From contig NZ_DASVSF010000026.1 in NCBI RefSeq assembly GCF_036388275.1, forward strand, positions 1 through 64,000: a stretch of DNA of 64,000 nucleotides. The letters are read 5' to 3'. This document shows, piece after piece, positions 16,966 through 24,188 of the stretch (position 1 is its first letter; each line of letters opens with the position of its first letter). The notes below the pieces were generated by a model that saw only the letters and a program-made list of their open reading frames with translations, did no database searches and was not told where the DNA came from. The stretch comes from Longimicrobium sp. (GTDB lineage Bacteria; Gemmatimonadota; Gemmatimonadetes; Longimicrobiales; Longimicrobiaceae). The position numbers were made by a program, and so were the translations under genes.

Positions 16966-18536
16966 CGCCCCACCGCCGGGCGAGCCGGCAGTGAAGTCGC
17001 GACCGACGCCGGTGCCGCGGGACAGGCCATCGACTGGAGTTCCTTGCGATGGCGGGCGACGGCCGAGGAGGCGCGGCCGCGCGACAGGCTCCAACTGCGC
17101 CAGTCGCCCTCGCCCTCCCAGCGCGCGAGCAGGCGCTCGGCGGCGTGGCATCGGGTGGGGCTGTCGTCCACGGCCCGGAGCGTAGACAGCAGCGGCGGCA
17201 CCGCGTCCGCGCTCAGCCGGGCGGCGTAGATGGCGTCGAAGCGCGCGGCCGCGTCGGCACGCGAGGCGTTCACGCGGACGATCATGGCGTCGGGGTTGGC
17301 GACGTGCAGCAGCACCATCATCTCCACCGCCGCCATCAGCGCGCCCCAGGCGAACCTCTGCCGATGGCCGCGCAGCACGGTCCACACAAACCAGACGAAC
17401 ACAACGCCCAGCCACAGCATGAAGGCCGTGGTGTACAGCCGCAGCTCCGTGAGCCCGTAGGCGCCCCAGTACAGCCGCATGCGATGAAGGCCGCTGGCCA
17501 TGATCACGAACAGCAGCGCCACCTGCATGCCCACCAGCAGCCGGAACGCGCGCTCGTGCCCGGGCTTTTCGCGCCGGACGATCCAGTCGGCCAGCAGCAG
17601 CAGGGGCAGCACCAAGCCGGCCACCGTCACCAGCTCGAAGAACCCGCGCCGCGCGTACTCCGAGAAGGTGGTCGAACCCGCTGCCTGCACGCGCGCGACC
17701 CCGCCGAAGAAGTACGGCAGCTGCACGAGGACGAAGGCCAGGAACAGCGCGTTCAACATCCCCAGCGCGGTGCCCACCTCCACCATCCCCAGCGACAGCC
17801 CCGCCGGGCGTACAACGTCCGGCCCCGGCTGGTCGCCGCCCACGGCCATCGTCCGCAGCACGCCGCCCGCGAGCCAGGCGATGAACGCGGCGAGCAGCAC
17901 GTGCCCCATCCCCGACGCCAGGTCGAAGCCGAAGACGCTGCCCAGCAGCCGCTCGAACGCCGCGTCCGCCGCCGAAAGCAGCAGGCCGAACACCAGCAGC
18001 AGGGGCAGGCCGATGGCGGTGCCGCGCAGGACTGCGATGGCGACCGGCCATCCGCCGCCCCCCAGCTCCTTCCAGCGCACGTCGCGGGTCAGCAGCGACA
18101 CCGTGCCCACCGCGGCGTCGGCCACGGACGCGAGGGCGCCGAGCGCCAGGTTGGCCAGCCCCGCCAGCCGCACGTGGCCGCCGCGCGCCCGCAGCATCGC
18201 CAGTGCCAGCACCAGCGCGAGCGCCGACAGGGTGAGCGCCTTGAGCGTGGGCGAGTCGCGCCAGGCCATCAGCGCCGCGGCGCCCAGTGCCAGAGGAATC
18301 CATCCCACCGCCGCGTCGTCCGTCTCAACCCACCGCTGCAGGCCGACGATGGCCGCCACCAGCACGAAGGTGAAGAGCGTGATGTTGATGCCCCAGGGCG
18401 CGCTGCGCAGCAGCAGGTCGCCCGCGATTCCGACGGCCACCGCCGCGCCGAGCACGCCCAGGCCCGTGCGCGTCCCCCGGCTGATCGCCATGCCCGCTGC
18501 CTCGCGCGAGGCGAGGGCCGCATCTGCTCCGTTCAT
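16962..18536 (-). CDS. DUF4153/DUF4173 family polytopic membrane protein
   Basis: This 524-residue protein carries about ten to twelve membrane helices and the family stretches YFFGGVARVQAAGSTTFSEYARRGFFELVTVAGLVLP and LRLYTTAFMLWLGVVFVWFVWT, typical of DUF4153/DUF4173 proteins. A soluble C-terminus of about 110 residues contains a small repeat-like part (ARLSADAVPPLLSTLRAVDD) and ends with an arginine-rich stretch. The chosen ATG at 18536 is preceded by AAGGATGGG. The family function is not established; some members sit next to two-component regulators. The downstream membrane protein overlaps it by four bases. Confidence 0.86.
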   Translation of the reverse strand: MNGADAALASREAAGMAISRGTRTGLGVLGAAVAVGIAGDLLLRSAPWGINITLFTFVLVAAIVGLQRWVETDDAAVGWIPLALGAAALMAWRDSPTLKALTLSALALVLALAMLRARGGHVRLAGLANLALGALASVADAAVGTVSLLTRDVRWKELGGGGWPVAIAVLRGTAIGLPLLLVFGLLLSAADAAFERLLGSVFGFDLASGMGHVLLAAFIAWLAGGVLRTMAVGGDQPGPDVVRPAGLSLGMVEVGTALGMLNALFLAFVLVQLPYFFGGVARVQAAGSTTFSEYARRGFFELVTVAGLVLPLLLLADWIVRREKPGHERAFRLLVGMQVALLFVIMASGLHRMRLYWGAYGLTELRLYTTAFMLWLGVVFVWFVWTVLRGHRQRFAWGALMAAVEMMVLLHVANPDAMIVRVNASRADAAARFDAIYAARLSADAVPPLLSTLRAVDDSPTRCHAAERLLARWEGEGDWRSWSLSRGRASSAVARHRKELQSMACPAAPASVATSLPARPAVGR

Positions 18537-18663
18537 CGCTGTCCCATCCTTTCCGCGGTTCCCACCGTGCCAAGCATCGCGTTGCACCGGTCGTTCATCG
18601 CCCTATCCATCGTCGCCTCCCCCAAGAGATGTATCCGAAGCTCCCAACCACGCCTTTCCGATC

Positions 18664-18722
18664 CCGCACTTTCGCACTTCCGCACTCACGCACTAACGCA
18701 CTTCCCCCCTCACGCACTCTTC
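18664..18722. repeat. Family E repeat at the 3' end of uppS
   Basis: Repeated GCACTTCCGCACTCACGCACTAACGCACTT units. On the minus strand AGTGCGTGA (18718 to 18710) supplies the last two codons and the stop of uppS. Confidence 0.8.
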
Positions 18723-19423
18723 AGCCGCCCAAACCGCCGCTCCCGCCCCTGGAACCACTCCACCGCCCTGCCGAGCGCGGCGGGATCGAACTCCGGCCAG
18801 GCGAGCGGGGTGAAGTACAGCTCGGCGTAGGCGCACTCCCAGAGCAGAAAGTCGCTCAACCGCTGCTCGCCGCCGGTGCGGACCAGCAGGTCCACGTCCG
18901 GCGCGGGCTCGTCCTCGCCCATCGCGCGGCCGAGTGCCACCGCGAAGTCCTCGCGCGAATCACCGGTCGCCAGCGCCGCCGCCCGCATCAGCGCGTCGCG
19001 AGCCGAGTAGTCCAGGGCGATCCTCAGCGTCAGCCGGGTACCGCCCGCCGTGGCATCCTCCGCCGCGCGCACCTGGCGCACGAGCACCTCCGGCAGCCGG
19101 TCGCGCCGGCCGATCACGCGAAGGCGAACCCCGTTCTCCACGCAGCGCTGCGCCTCGCCCGCCAGGTAGCCCCGGAACAGGCGCATCAGCCCGGCGACCT
19201 CGCGCGGGGGGCGGCCCCAGTTGTCTGACGAAAACGCGTAGAGCGTCACCGTGCCGATGCCCAGCCCCGGCGCCGCCTCCACGATGCGGCGCACCGCCTT
19301 GGCCCCCTCGCGGTGCCCCGCCAACCGGGGCAAGCCGCGCGCGGCGGCCCATCGCCCGTTGCCGTCCATGATGAGGGCCACGTGCATCCCTGGATTCGGG
19401 CTGATGGTGAAAGTTCTTTGCAT
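18710..19423 (-). CDS. uppS: Isoprenyl transferase, undecaprenyl diphosphate synthase
   Basis: The enzyme condenses isopentenyl diphosphate onto farnesyl diphosphate to make the C55 lipid carrier for peptidoglycan. Cis-prenyltransferase motifs are complete: HVALIMDGNGRWA with the catalytic Asp, RLAGHREGAKAVR, LYAFSSDNWGRP, and VDLLVRTGGEQRLSDFLLW followed by AYAELYFTPLAWPEF. The length of about 237 residues is normal. I prefer the ATG at 19423 over a TTG at 19441; neither has a clear ribosome-binding site. The palindrome CTTTGCATCGTAAAG covers this start codon and resembles the operator before the winged-helix regulator operon. The final SA-stop comes from the family E repeat. Confidence 0.95.
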   Translation of the reverse strand: MQRTFTISPNPGMHVALIMDGNGRWAAARGLPRLAGHREGAKAVRRIVEAAPGLGIGTVTLYAFSSDNWGRPPREVAGLMRLFRGYLAGEAQRCVENGVRLRVIGRRDRLPEVLVRQVRAAEDATAGGTRLTLRIALDYSARDALMRAAALATGDSREDFAVALGRAMGEDEPAPDVDLLVRTGGEQRLSDFLLWECAYAELYFTPLAWPEFDPAALGRAVEWFQGRERRFGRLKSA

Positions 19424-19430
19424 CGTAAAG
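19416..19430. promoter_or_regulatory. Candidate operator over the uppS start
   Basis: CTTTGCATCGTAAAG agrees at 12 of 15 positions with CTTTGCGTTGCAAAG, the core of the palindrome at 20478-20494 in front of the regulator operon. It straddles the uppS ATG. Binding there by the neighbouring winged-helix regulator would block transcription or translation start; this is inferred. Confidence 0.45.
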
Positions 19431-19454
19431 TATCCAGGCAAAAAAAGGGACGTT

Positions 19455-19823
19455 TCAGCGATCGCGAACGGCGTGGATCAGCGCTTCCATGTGGTTCAGA
19501 TACGCCTCCAGTGCCGTGCGCCCCGCGTCGGTCAGGGCGTATTCCGTACGGGGCGTGCGCCCCTCGAAGCTCTTGGTGCACACCACGTAGCCGGCCTCCT
19601 CGAGCTTGCGGGCGTGCACGCTCAGGTTGCCGTCCGTCAGCGCCAGCATGGTCTTGAGCTCGTTGAACGCCATGGACGTGTTCACCGCCAGCGCGCTGAC
19701 GATTCCCAGCCGCACGCGCTCGTGGATCAGCCGGTCCAGCTCTGCCGAGCCCTCGTCGGCCGAGCCGGCGACGCTGCGCAGGACCGAGCTGGCGAGCGGC
19801 TCCGAAGGCTTCGGATCAGCCAC
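19455..19823 (-). CDS. Winged-helix transcriptional regulator
   Basis: This 122-residue protein matches small winged-helix regulators (HTH_34 type, related to MarR/ArsR). The helix-turn-helix is in AFNELKTMLALTDGNLSVHARKLEEAGYV, and the wing is in CTKSFEGRTPRTEYALTDAG, followed by a C-terminal dimer helix. The start is GTG at 19823 with GGAGG upstream. The first codons overlap the 3' end of the membrane protein gene by eight bases (GTGGCTGA). It probably controls its own operon through the GCTTTGC-GTT-GCAAAGC palindrome upstream, and perhaps uppS. Confidence 0.87.
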   Translation of the reverse strand: MADPKPSEPLASSVLRSVAGSADEGSAELDRLIHERVRLGIVSALAVNTSMAFNELKTMLALTDGNLSVHARKLEEAGYVVCTKSFEGRTPRTEYALTDAGRTALEAYLNHMEALIHAVRDR

Positions 19824-20448
19824 CGTGCCTCCGCGCGATCAGGGTGCCGAACACCATGTGGAGCCCGCCGAACCCCGCGGCCATGTACGCATCGCCCCAG
19901 GCCTCGGGCGAAAACAGCGCCGCCACGCCCACGGCCATGAAGCACATGCCCATCACGGGCACCGCCCTCACCGAGAACGCGCCGGCGGCCACGATGGCCA
20001 CACCGAACAGCAGCAGCCACATCCCGGGAAGCACGCCGATGAGCTCCGCGGGAAAGAGAACAGCGGTAAGCACGGCTCCCGCGGCCAAGGGCGGCGCCAG
20101 GCTGAGGATGAACTTGCGCCCGGGGCCGGTAAGCAGGCTCACCTTGGCGTGCCGGGCCTTGGTGGCCGACGTCAGCAGGCCGATCAGCAGGCACACCAGC
20201 GCGGCCGCGGTCCACGTGGCCAGCCAGTTCTCCGGCGACTGCTGCCGCGAGGCCAGCCACGCCGCCAGCACCGCCGCCACCCCGATCACCACCAGCCCCC
20301 AGCCGGACACGGCCGTAAAGCTGCCTGCACGCTCCATCGTCTCGCGGATGAAGCGCAGGTTGTCCATCGCCCGCTCGCGCAGGTCGAGGGAGGGATCGTC
20401 TGCCTCGGGCAGGGGCCGGATGGGCTGGATCTTCGCCATGGTGTTCAT
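19816..20448 (-). CDS. Hypothetical membrane protein in regulator operon
   Basis: The 210-residue protein has a short cytoplasmic N-terminus (LDLRERAMDNLRFIRETMERAGSF) and five to six hydrophobic helices such as GWGLVVIGVAAVLAAWLA and MWLLLFGVAIVAAGAFSV. Membrane proteins of this layout paired with an HTH_34 regulator are common in Acidobacteria and Gemmatimonadota. They probably form a small signalling or stress unit, but no function is proven. The ATG may be 20448 or 20439. A palindromic operator lies 30 bases upstream. Confidence 0.8.
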   Translation of the reverse strand: MNTMAKIQPIRPLPEADDPSLDLRERAMDNLRFIRETMERAGSFTAVSGWGLVVIGVAAVLAAWLASRQQSPENWLATWTAAALVCLLIGLLTSATKARHAKVSLLTGPGRKFILSLAPPLAAGAVLTAVLFPAELIGVLPGMWLLLFGVAIVAAGAFSVRAVPVMGMCFMAVGVAALFSPEAWGDAYMAAGFGGLHMVFGTLIARRHGG

Positions 20449-20477
20449 GATGCGGGTGCGCGGACCATCTGTCAAGT

Positions 20478-20494
20478 GCTTTGCGTTGCAAAGC
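20478..20494. promoter_or_regulatory. Palindromic operator of the regulator operon
   Basis: A perfect inverted repeat, GCTTTGC-GTT-GCAAAGC, lies 30 bases before the membrane protein/regulator operon. Its size and position fit the autoregulatory site of a dimeric winged-helix repressor. A related site covers the uppS start. Confidence 0.6.
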
Positions 20495-20590
20495 AAGCAG
20501 CGTGCCGAGTGTGAGGGGGGTGGAATTGGAGATTGCAATCAGGAATGGGGAAAACGGATCGGATTCAGGCGGGGGGGGTCGAGCGATCCC

Positions 20591-20615
20591 GGGGCCGCGG
20601 AGGGTCCGCGGCCCC
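20591..20615 (-). terminator. Terminator-like hairpin
   Basis: An 11-bp stem, GGGGCCGCGGA / TCCGCGGCCCC, with a three-base loop lies 13 bases behind the stop of the secreted protein gene at 20629. There is no T-tract, so it may only stabilise the 3' end. Confidence 0.45.
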
Positions 20616-20628
20616 GGCGATCATTCGA

Positions 20629-21222
20629 TCAGGGGCGCCGGGGCGCCGGCTGTGTGGGCTGCGCCTGGCCGCCGATCTGGCCGACCACGCCGCCGGGCTG
20701 CAGGGCCGTGTTCGCCACCCCACCGACGGTGTTCACCGTGTTGTCTACGGTGGAAAGCAACTGCGTGAACAGCTGCGGATTGCGCTCCAGCGTGGCGAGC
20801 ACGCGGTCCACGATGCGCGTCACGTTGTCGAGGTCGATGTACAGGTACACCTGGGCCAGCACGCCCATGATCTGCAGCTCCACCCGGTCGATGGAAACGT
20901 CCGCCCCGGCGGTGAGCGACACCAGGCTGGCGGCGTTGGCGTTCAGCGACAGGTGAGCCTGCAGGCCGGCGACCGTCAGGCCCAGGGAGTCGACCGACAG
21001 CTCGGGCACCTCCAGCACCACGTCGTAGTGCGGCGTGCCCAGCTGCCCCGTCCGCGCCGTGGCGGCCGGCGTGCGCCCGGTGCGCGTCGCGGTGCCCTGG
21101 ATCTGCGTGGGCGAGCCCAGCGTGCGCGGCGCGCGCACCGTGTCCGTGGTCACCTGCGCGGCGGCGGGTGCCGCAAGCATCAGCGCGGCGAGCGAGGCAA
21201 CCGTGGTCCACTGGCGCATCAT
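20629..21222 (-). CDS. Secreted protein, paralogue of the 21886-22755 gene product
   Basis: This 197-residue protein has a signal peptide (WTTVASLAALMLAAPAAAQ) and a conserved block from about residue 65 to 185. The block reads YDVVLEVPELSVDSLGLTV, a beta-rich AHLSLNANAASLVSLTAGADV, a helical DNVTRIVDRVLATLERNPQL, and ends with NTVNTVGGVANTALQPGG. The same block, with about the same spacing, is found in the divergently oriented gene at 21886. No known family is recognised. ATG at 21222 has AGGAGA upstream. The alternating hydrophobic pattern and the export signal suggest an envelope or extracellular role. Confidence 0.82.
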   Translation of the reverse strand: MMRQWTTVASLAALMLAAPAAAQVTTDTVRAPRTLGSPTQIQGTATRTGRTPAATARTGQLGTPHYDVVLEVPELSVDSLGLTVAGLQAHLSLNANAASLVSLTAGADVSIDRVELQIMGVLAQVYLYIDLDNVTRIVDRVLATLERNPQLFTQLLSTVDNTVNTVGGVANTALQPGGVVGQIGGQAQPTQPAPRRP

Positions 21223-21280
21223 CGGCTCATTCTCCTGTCGTGTCCATCGCGCCCGGACGGTCCGGGCGGCGTAACGATCT

Positions 21281-21736
21281 TCATCGGGGCGGCGCGGAGG
21301 GCCGCGGTGCCCCATCCACCCGCAGGCACGTCGCGGGATCCCGCACTGGCGCCGTGGGGGAGGTCGGCTGCTTCAGCACGTCCAGCCCGGCCAGCAGGCA
21401 CTCGGCATCCACCCAGGCGTGCACCTCTACCGCCACGTGCACGTCACGGTACACGACCCCGGGCTGCACGGGAGCGGGCAGGTTCCTGCGCTCGGTGACG
21501 CGAACCGTGTCCGGCAGGGCGCACCCGGCCAGCCGGACGCGCGCGCGCGGGCTGGAATGAAAGGTCAGCTCGCGCGCGGTGACGGAGGCCGAGATCGCCA
21601 CGTCCGGCGCGCGGGCCGGCTGGGCCGCCGCGCTGTCGCTCGCCGCCGGGCACGTGTCCACCTGCGCACTCGCCGGAGCGGCGAACGCGGCCAGGACCAA
21701 CGTGACTGCGAGCGTGCGGGCGATCGTCCAGATCAT
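21281..21736 (-). CDS. Secreted hypothetical protein between two paralogues
   Basis: The 151-residue protein starts with a clear signal peptide (TIARTLAVTLVLAAFAAPASAQ). Its mature part has four cysteines (DTCPAAS, AGCALP, ECLLAG, ATCLRV) that could form two disulfides in the periplasm. No domain is recognised. It lies 58 bases upstream of the secreted paralogue at 20629 on the same strand and is divergent from the second paralogue at 21886. All three are exported, so they may act together. Confidence 0.75.
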   Translation of the reverse strand: MIWTIARTLAVTLVLAAFAAPASAQVDTCPAASDSAAAQPARAPDVAISASVTARELTFHSSPRARVRLAGCALPDTVRVTERRNLPAPVQPGVVYRDVHVAVEVHAWVDAECLLAGLDVLKQPTSPTAPVRDPATCLRVDGAPRPSAPPR

Positions 21737-21885
21737 CGGAATGCCAGGCCAGGGTGCGTGCCGCGCCGGGGGCGCCGGAGGTCAAGTTCCGTGCCTATAG
21801 TGGATGGATGGAACGGCTTCGAATTTGCTAGAGCCGCGATGGAATCCGACGCCGTAAACTGGACGATCTCGGGGGAGAGGGCGCG

Positions 21886-22755
21886 ATGCGCAAGGTGATG
21901 GGTTGGGCGGCTGTGCTCGCCGCGACGCTGTCCGTGGCCGACGTGGCCGCGCAGGGCAACCGCAGCGTCGTGCGCTGCCAGGCAGGGCCTACGGGCACGC
22001 GCCAGGCGACCGGGCCCGCGGCGGCCCGCCAGGCGCCGGGGCCCACGGGCCGGGCCGCGGAATACGACGTGGTGCTCGACATCCCCAACCTGTGCGTAGA
22101 CCGGGTGCGGCTGAACGTGAACAACTTGCAGGCCCGCGTGGCGCTGGATGCCCGCGTCGCCAACCTGGTGCGCGTCAACGCCGGTGCCGACGTGCAGATC
22201 GCCGAGGTGAACCTCGGGATCGACGGCATCCGCGCGCAGGCCCTGCTGCTGGTGGACCTGGACAACGTGGTGCAGGTGGTGGAGCGCGCGCTGGCCTTCA
22301 TCGACGCCAACCCGCAGATCATCGCCCAGCTCACCGGCACCGTCAACAACACGGTGAACACCGTGGGCGGGGTCGCCAACACCGCGCTGCAGCCGGGCGG
22401 GCCCGTCAGCGGCGTGGCGGGAACGGTGGGGCAGACGCTGAACAACGTCACGCAGCCGGGCGGACTGCTGTCGCAGACGGTGAACACGTTGGGCCAGACG
22501 GTGACGCGCACCCTCGACGCCTCGGGCAACATCGTCGAGCAGACGCTGGACACGGCCGGCGCCGTGGCGGGCTCGCGCGTCGTTGGCAGCCTGCTGACGC
22601 TTCCTGTTCTGCGCCAGACCGCAGGCCAGGGTGGCCAGGTCGTGCGCCAGGTACGCGACCAGACCGGCGCGGTGATCGAGTTCACCCTCGACGCCGCGGG
22701 GCGCCTGGTCGGTAGCCGCGTGCTGTCCCAGGGGCGGACCGGCACCCGCCAGTAG
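21886..22755 (+). CDS. Secreted protein with NTVNTVGG repeat block
   Basis: This 289-residue protein has a signal peptide ending near AAQG. It shares the block YDVVLDIPNLCVDRVRLNV ... GADVQIAEVNLGIDGIRAQALLLVDLDNVVQVVERAL ... NTVNTVGGVANTALQPGG with the protein at 20629. Beyond the block it adds about 120 residues with recurring QTVNTLGQTVTRTLD-like and TLDAAGRLVGSRV-like units, resembling YD/RHS-type short repeats. No catalytic motif is visible. ATG at 21886 follows GGGGGAGAGG. A hairpin lies just after the stop. The function is unknown. Confidence 0.82.
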   Translation: MRKVMGWAAVLAATLSVADVAAQGNRSVVRCQAGPTGTRQATGPAAARQAPGPTGRAAEYDVVLDIPNLCVDRVRLNVNNLQARVALDARVANLVRVNAGADVQIAEVNLGIDGIRAQALLLVDLDNVVQVVERALAFIDANPQIIAQLTGTVNNTVNTVGGVANTALQPGGPVSGVAGTVGQTLNNVTQPGGLLSQTVNTLGQTVTRTLDASGNIVEQTLDTAGAVAGSRVVGSLLTLPVLRQTAGQGGQVVRQVRDQTGAVIEFTLDAAGRLVGSRVLSQGRTGTRQ

Positions 22756-22779
22756 GCTCAGCGAAACAGCGGCTGCACG

Positions 22780-22805
22780 GGGCTCCTTTCGCGAGAAGGG
22801 AGCCC
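22780..22805 (+). terminator. Terminator-like hairpin
   Basis: GGGCTCC and GGAGCCC form a seven-bp stem 25 bases after the stop at 22755. A short TCGTC follows rather than a T-run. Confidence 0.5.
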
Positions 22806-22830
22806 TCGTCCGTTCCCCGCCGATCCCTCC

Positions 22831-23508
22831 ATGCCGCGCATCTCCATCATCATCCCCGCGTTGAACGAGGCCGCCGCCATCCAGGCCACGCTCGCCCCAC
22901 TGCAGCCGTTGCGGGCTCGCGGTCACGAGGTGGTGGTGGTGGATGGGGGAAGCGTGGACGGCACGCCGGAGATTGCACGCGCCATGGCGGATCGGGTGAT
23001 CGCCTCTCCGCGCAGCCGGGCGGCGCAGCAGAACGCGGGCGCCGCCGCCGCGACGTGCGACGTGCTGCTCTTCCTACACGCCGACACGCTTCTTCCGCCG
23101 GATCCGGACTTCCTGGTGCTGGATGGGATGCAGGCCTCGGGACGGGGCTGGGGGCGCTTCGACGTACGGCTGAGCGGCGTTGCGCCCGGGCTGCGCGTCG
23201 TCGAGCGGATGATCAGCCTGCGTTCGCGCGTGACCGGAATCGCGACGGGCGACCAGGCGATCTTCGTCCGCGCGGAGTGGTTCCGGCGCGCGGGCGGCTT
23301 CCCACCGGTTCCGCTGATGGAAGACGTGGCGCTGTCTACGGCGCTGAAACGTCTCGGCCCGCCGCTGTGCCTGCGTGAGCGGGTCACCACGTCCAGCCGG
23401 CGGTGGGAGGAGCGGGGGATCGCGCGGACCATCCTGCTGATGTGGCGCCTGCGGCTGGCCTACGCGCTGGGTGCCGACCCCGCCCGCCTCGCCGACCGGT
23501 ATCGATGA
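22831..23508 (+). CDS. Family 2 glycosyltransferase, TIGR04283 type
   Basis: This 225-residue GT-A enzyme lacks membrane helices. It has the GT2 start ISIIIPALNEAAAI, the nucleotide-sugar site VVVVDGGSVDGTPEIA, and the DXD-like HADTLLPPD. The pattern SPRSRAAQQNAGAAAA and the later GIATGDQAIFVRAEWFRRAGGFP...LMEDV are characteristic of the TIGR04283 group, some of which are linked to arsenosugar synthesis. No arsenic gene is adjacent, so the acceptor is uncertain. The ATG at 22831 directly precedes the conserved start. Confidence 0.9.
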   Translation: MPRISIIIPALNEAAAIQATLAPLQPLRARGHEVVVVDGGSVDGTPEIARAMADRVIASPRSRAAQQNAGAAAATCDVLLFLHADTLLPPDPDFLVLDGMQASGRGWGRFDVRLSGVAPGLRVVERMISLRSRVTGIATGDQAIFVRAEWFRRAGGFPPVPLMEDVALSTALKRLGPPLCLRERVTTSSRRWEERGIARTILLMWRLRLAYALGADPARLADRYR

Positions 23509-23589
23509 GCGGTTCGGCGGCAGGCACTTTGTCCACTACAGCGCGATAAGCGCAGAGAGAACGCCATCTTCGCCATCTTTACGGGATTC

Positions 23590-23618
23590 TTGACGGCTTG
23601 CACTCGGCCGATTAGCTT
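23590..23618 (+). promoter_or_regulatory. Possible promoter of the cold-shock gene
   Basis: TTGACG, a 17-base spacer and TAGCTT resemble a housekeeping -35/-10 pair. If used, the cold-shock mRNA would have a leader of about 220 bases. Confidence 0.35.
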
Positions 23619-23735
23619 GTGCCGAACCAATCCCCAACACGACACAAAAGGTCGTAGCGCGCACCCGCTCCATCCGCAGGACAGCCCGTTGTTCCCTTCC
23701 GAGACTCCACCGAAGCTCAATCCCGAACCATTGGT

Positions 23736-23784
23736 GGGGCCAAATTCGTGGCCCCGTAAGCCTGCCGTCCATCGGTGGACAGGC
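23736..23784 (+). promoter_or_regulatory. Structured leader of the cold-shock gene
   Basis: Two hairpins follow each other: GGGGCCA/TGGCCCC (23736-23755) and GCCTGCCGTCCA/TGGACAGGC (23760-23784). They lie 60 to 110 bases before the start codon. Long structured leaders regulate translation of cspA-type genes at low temperature; that role here is inferred. Apart from this leader, the 337-base gap 23509-23845 shows no gene. Confidence 0.4.
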
Positions 23785-23845
23785 GGCGTATGCCTGGCGT
23801 GGGGGGCAATCGAGCCCACGCGACACATCTTTAGGGAGTACTGCA

Positions 23846-24055
23846 ATGCGCCAGAACGGTACCGTTAAGTGGTTCAACGACGCCAAGGGCTTCGGGTTCA
23901 TCACGCCGCAGGACGGGGCGAAGGACTGCTTCGTCCACTACTCCGCCATCCAGGGCTCGGGCTTCCGTACGCTCGTGGAAGGCGATGCGGTGGAGTACGA
24001 TCTGGTGGACGGTGAAAAGGGTCCGGCGGCGGCGAACGTCGTAGCGGTCCGCTAA
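23846..24055 (+). CDS. Cold-shock protein, CspA family
   Basis: This 69-residue OB-fold protein binds single-stranded RNA and DNA and melts mRNA structure. Both nucleic-acid motifs are intact: KGFGFI (RNP1) and CFVHYS (RNP2, with Cys where most members have Asp-Val-Phe). The length is typical. ATG at 23846 follows AGGGAG. The long leader with hairpins suggests post-transcriptional control. A family C palindrome directly after the stop may end transcription in both directions, because murB converges from the other side. Confidence 0.96.
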   Translation: MRQNGTVKWFNDAKGFGFITPQDGAKDCFVHYSAIQGSGFRTLVEGDAVEYDLVDGEKGPAAANVVAVR

Positions 24056-24061
24056 GTATCA

Positions 24062-24163
24062 AACAGCAACGTCACGCAGAGAAAACAGAGAGGACGCAGA
24101 GGGGCCGTAGCTTGCCTCTGCGTCCTCTCAGTTCCCCTCTGCGTCCTCTGCGTGATTGCTGTT
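24062..24163. repeat. Family C palindromic repeat
   Basis: Outer arms AACAGCAA / TTGCTGTT enclose TCACGCAGAG / CTCTGCGTGA and inner purine-rich/pyrimidine-rich arms. It fills the gap between the convergent cold-shock and murB genes and could serve as terminator for both. Confidence 0.85.
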
Positions 24164-24188
24164 ATCAGGGCCAGGGCATCGATCCGGA

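Noticed and set aside
17049..18830. 593-codon plus-strand frame opposite the DUF4153 gene
   Set aside because: Antisense shadow with long Gln/His/Arg runs; the membrane protein is on the minus strand.
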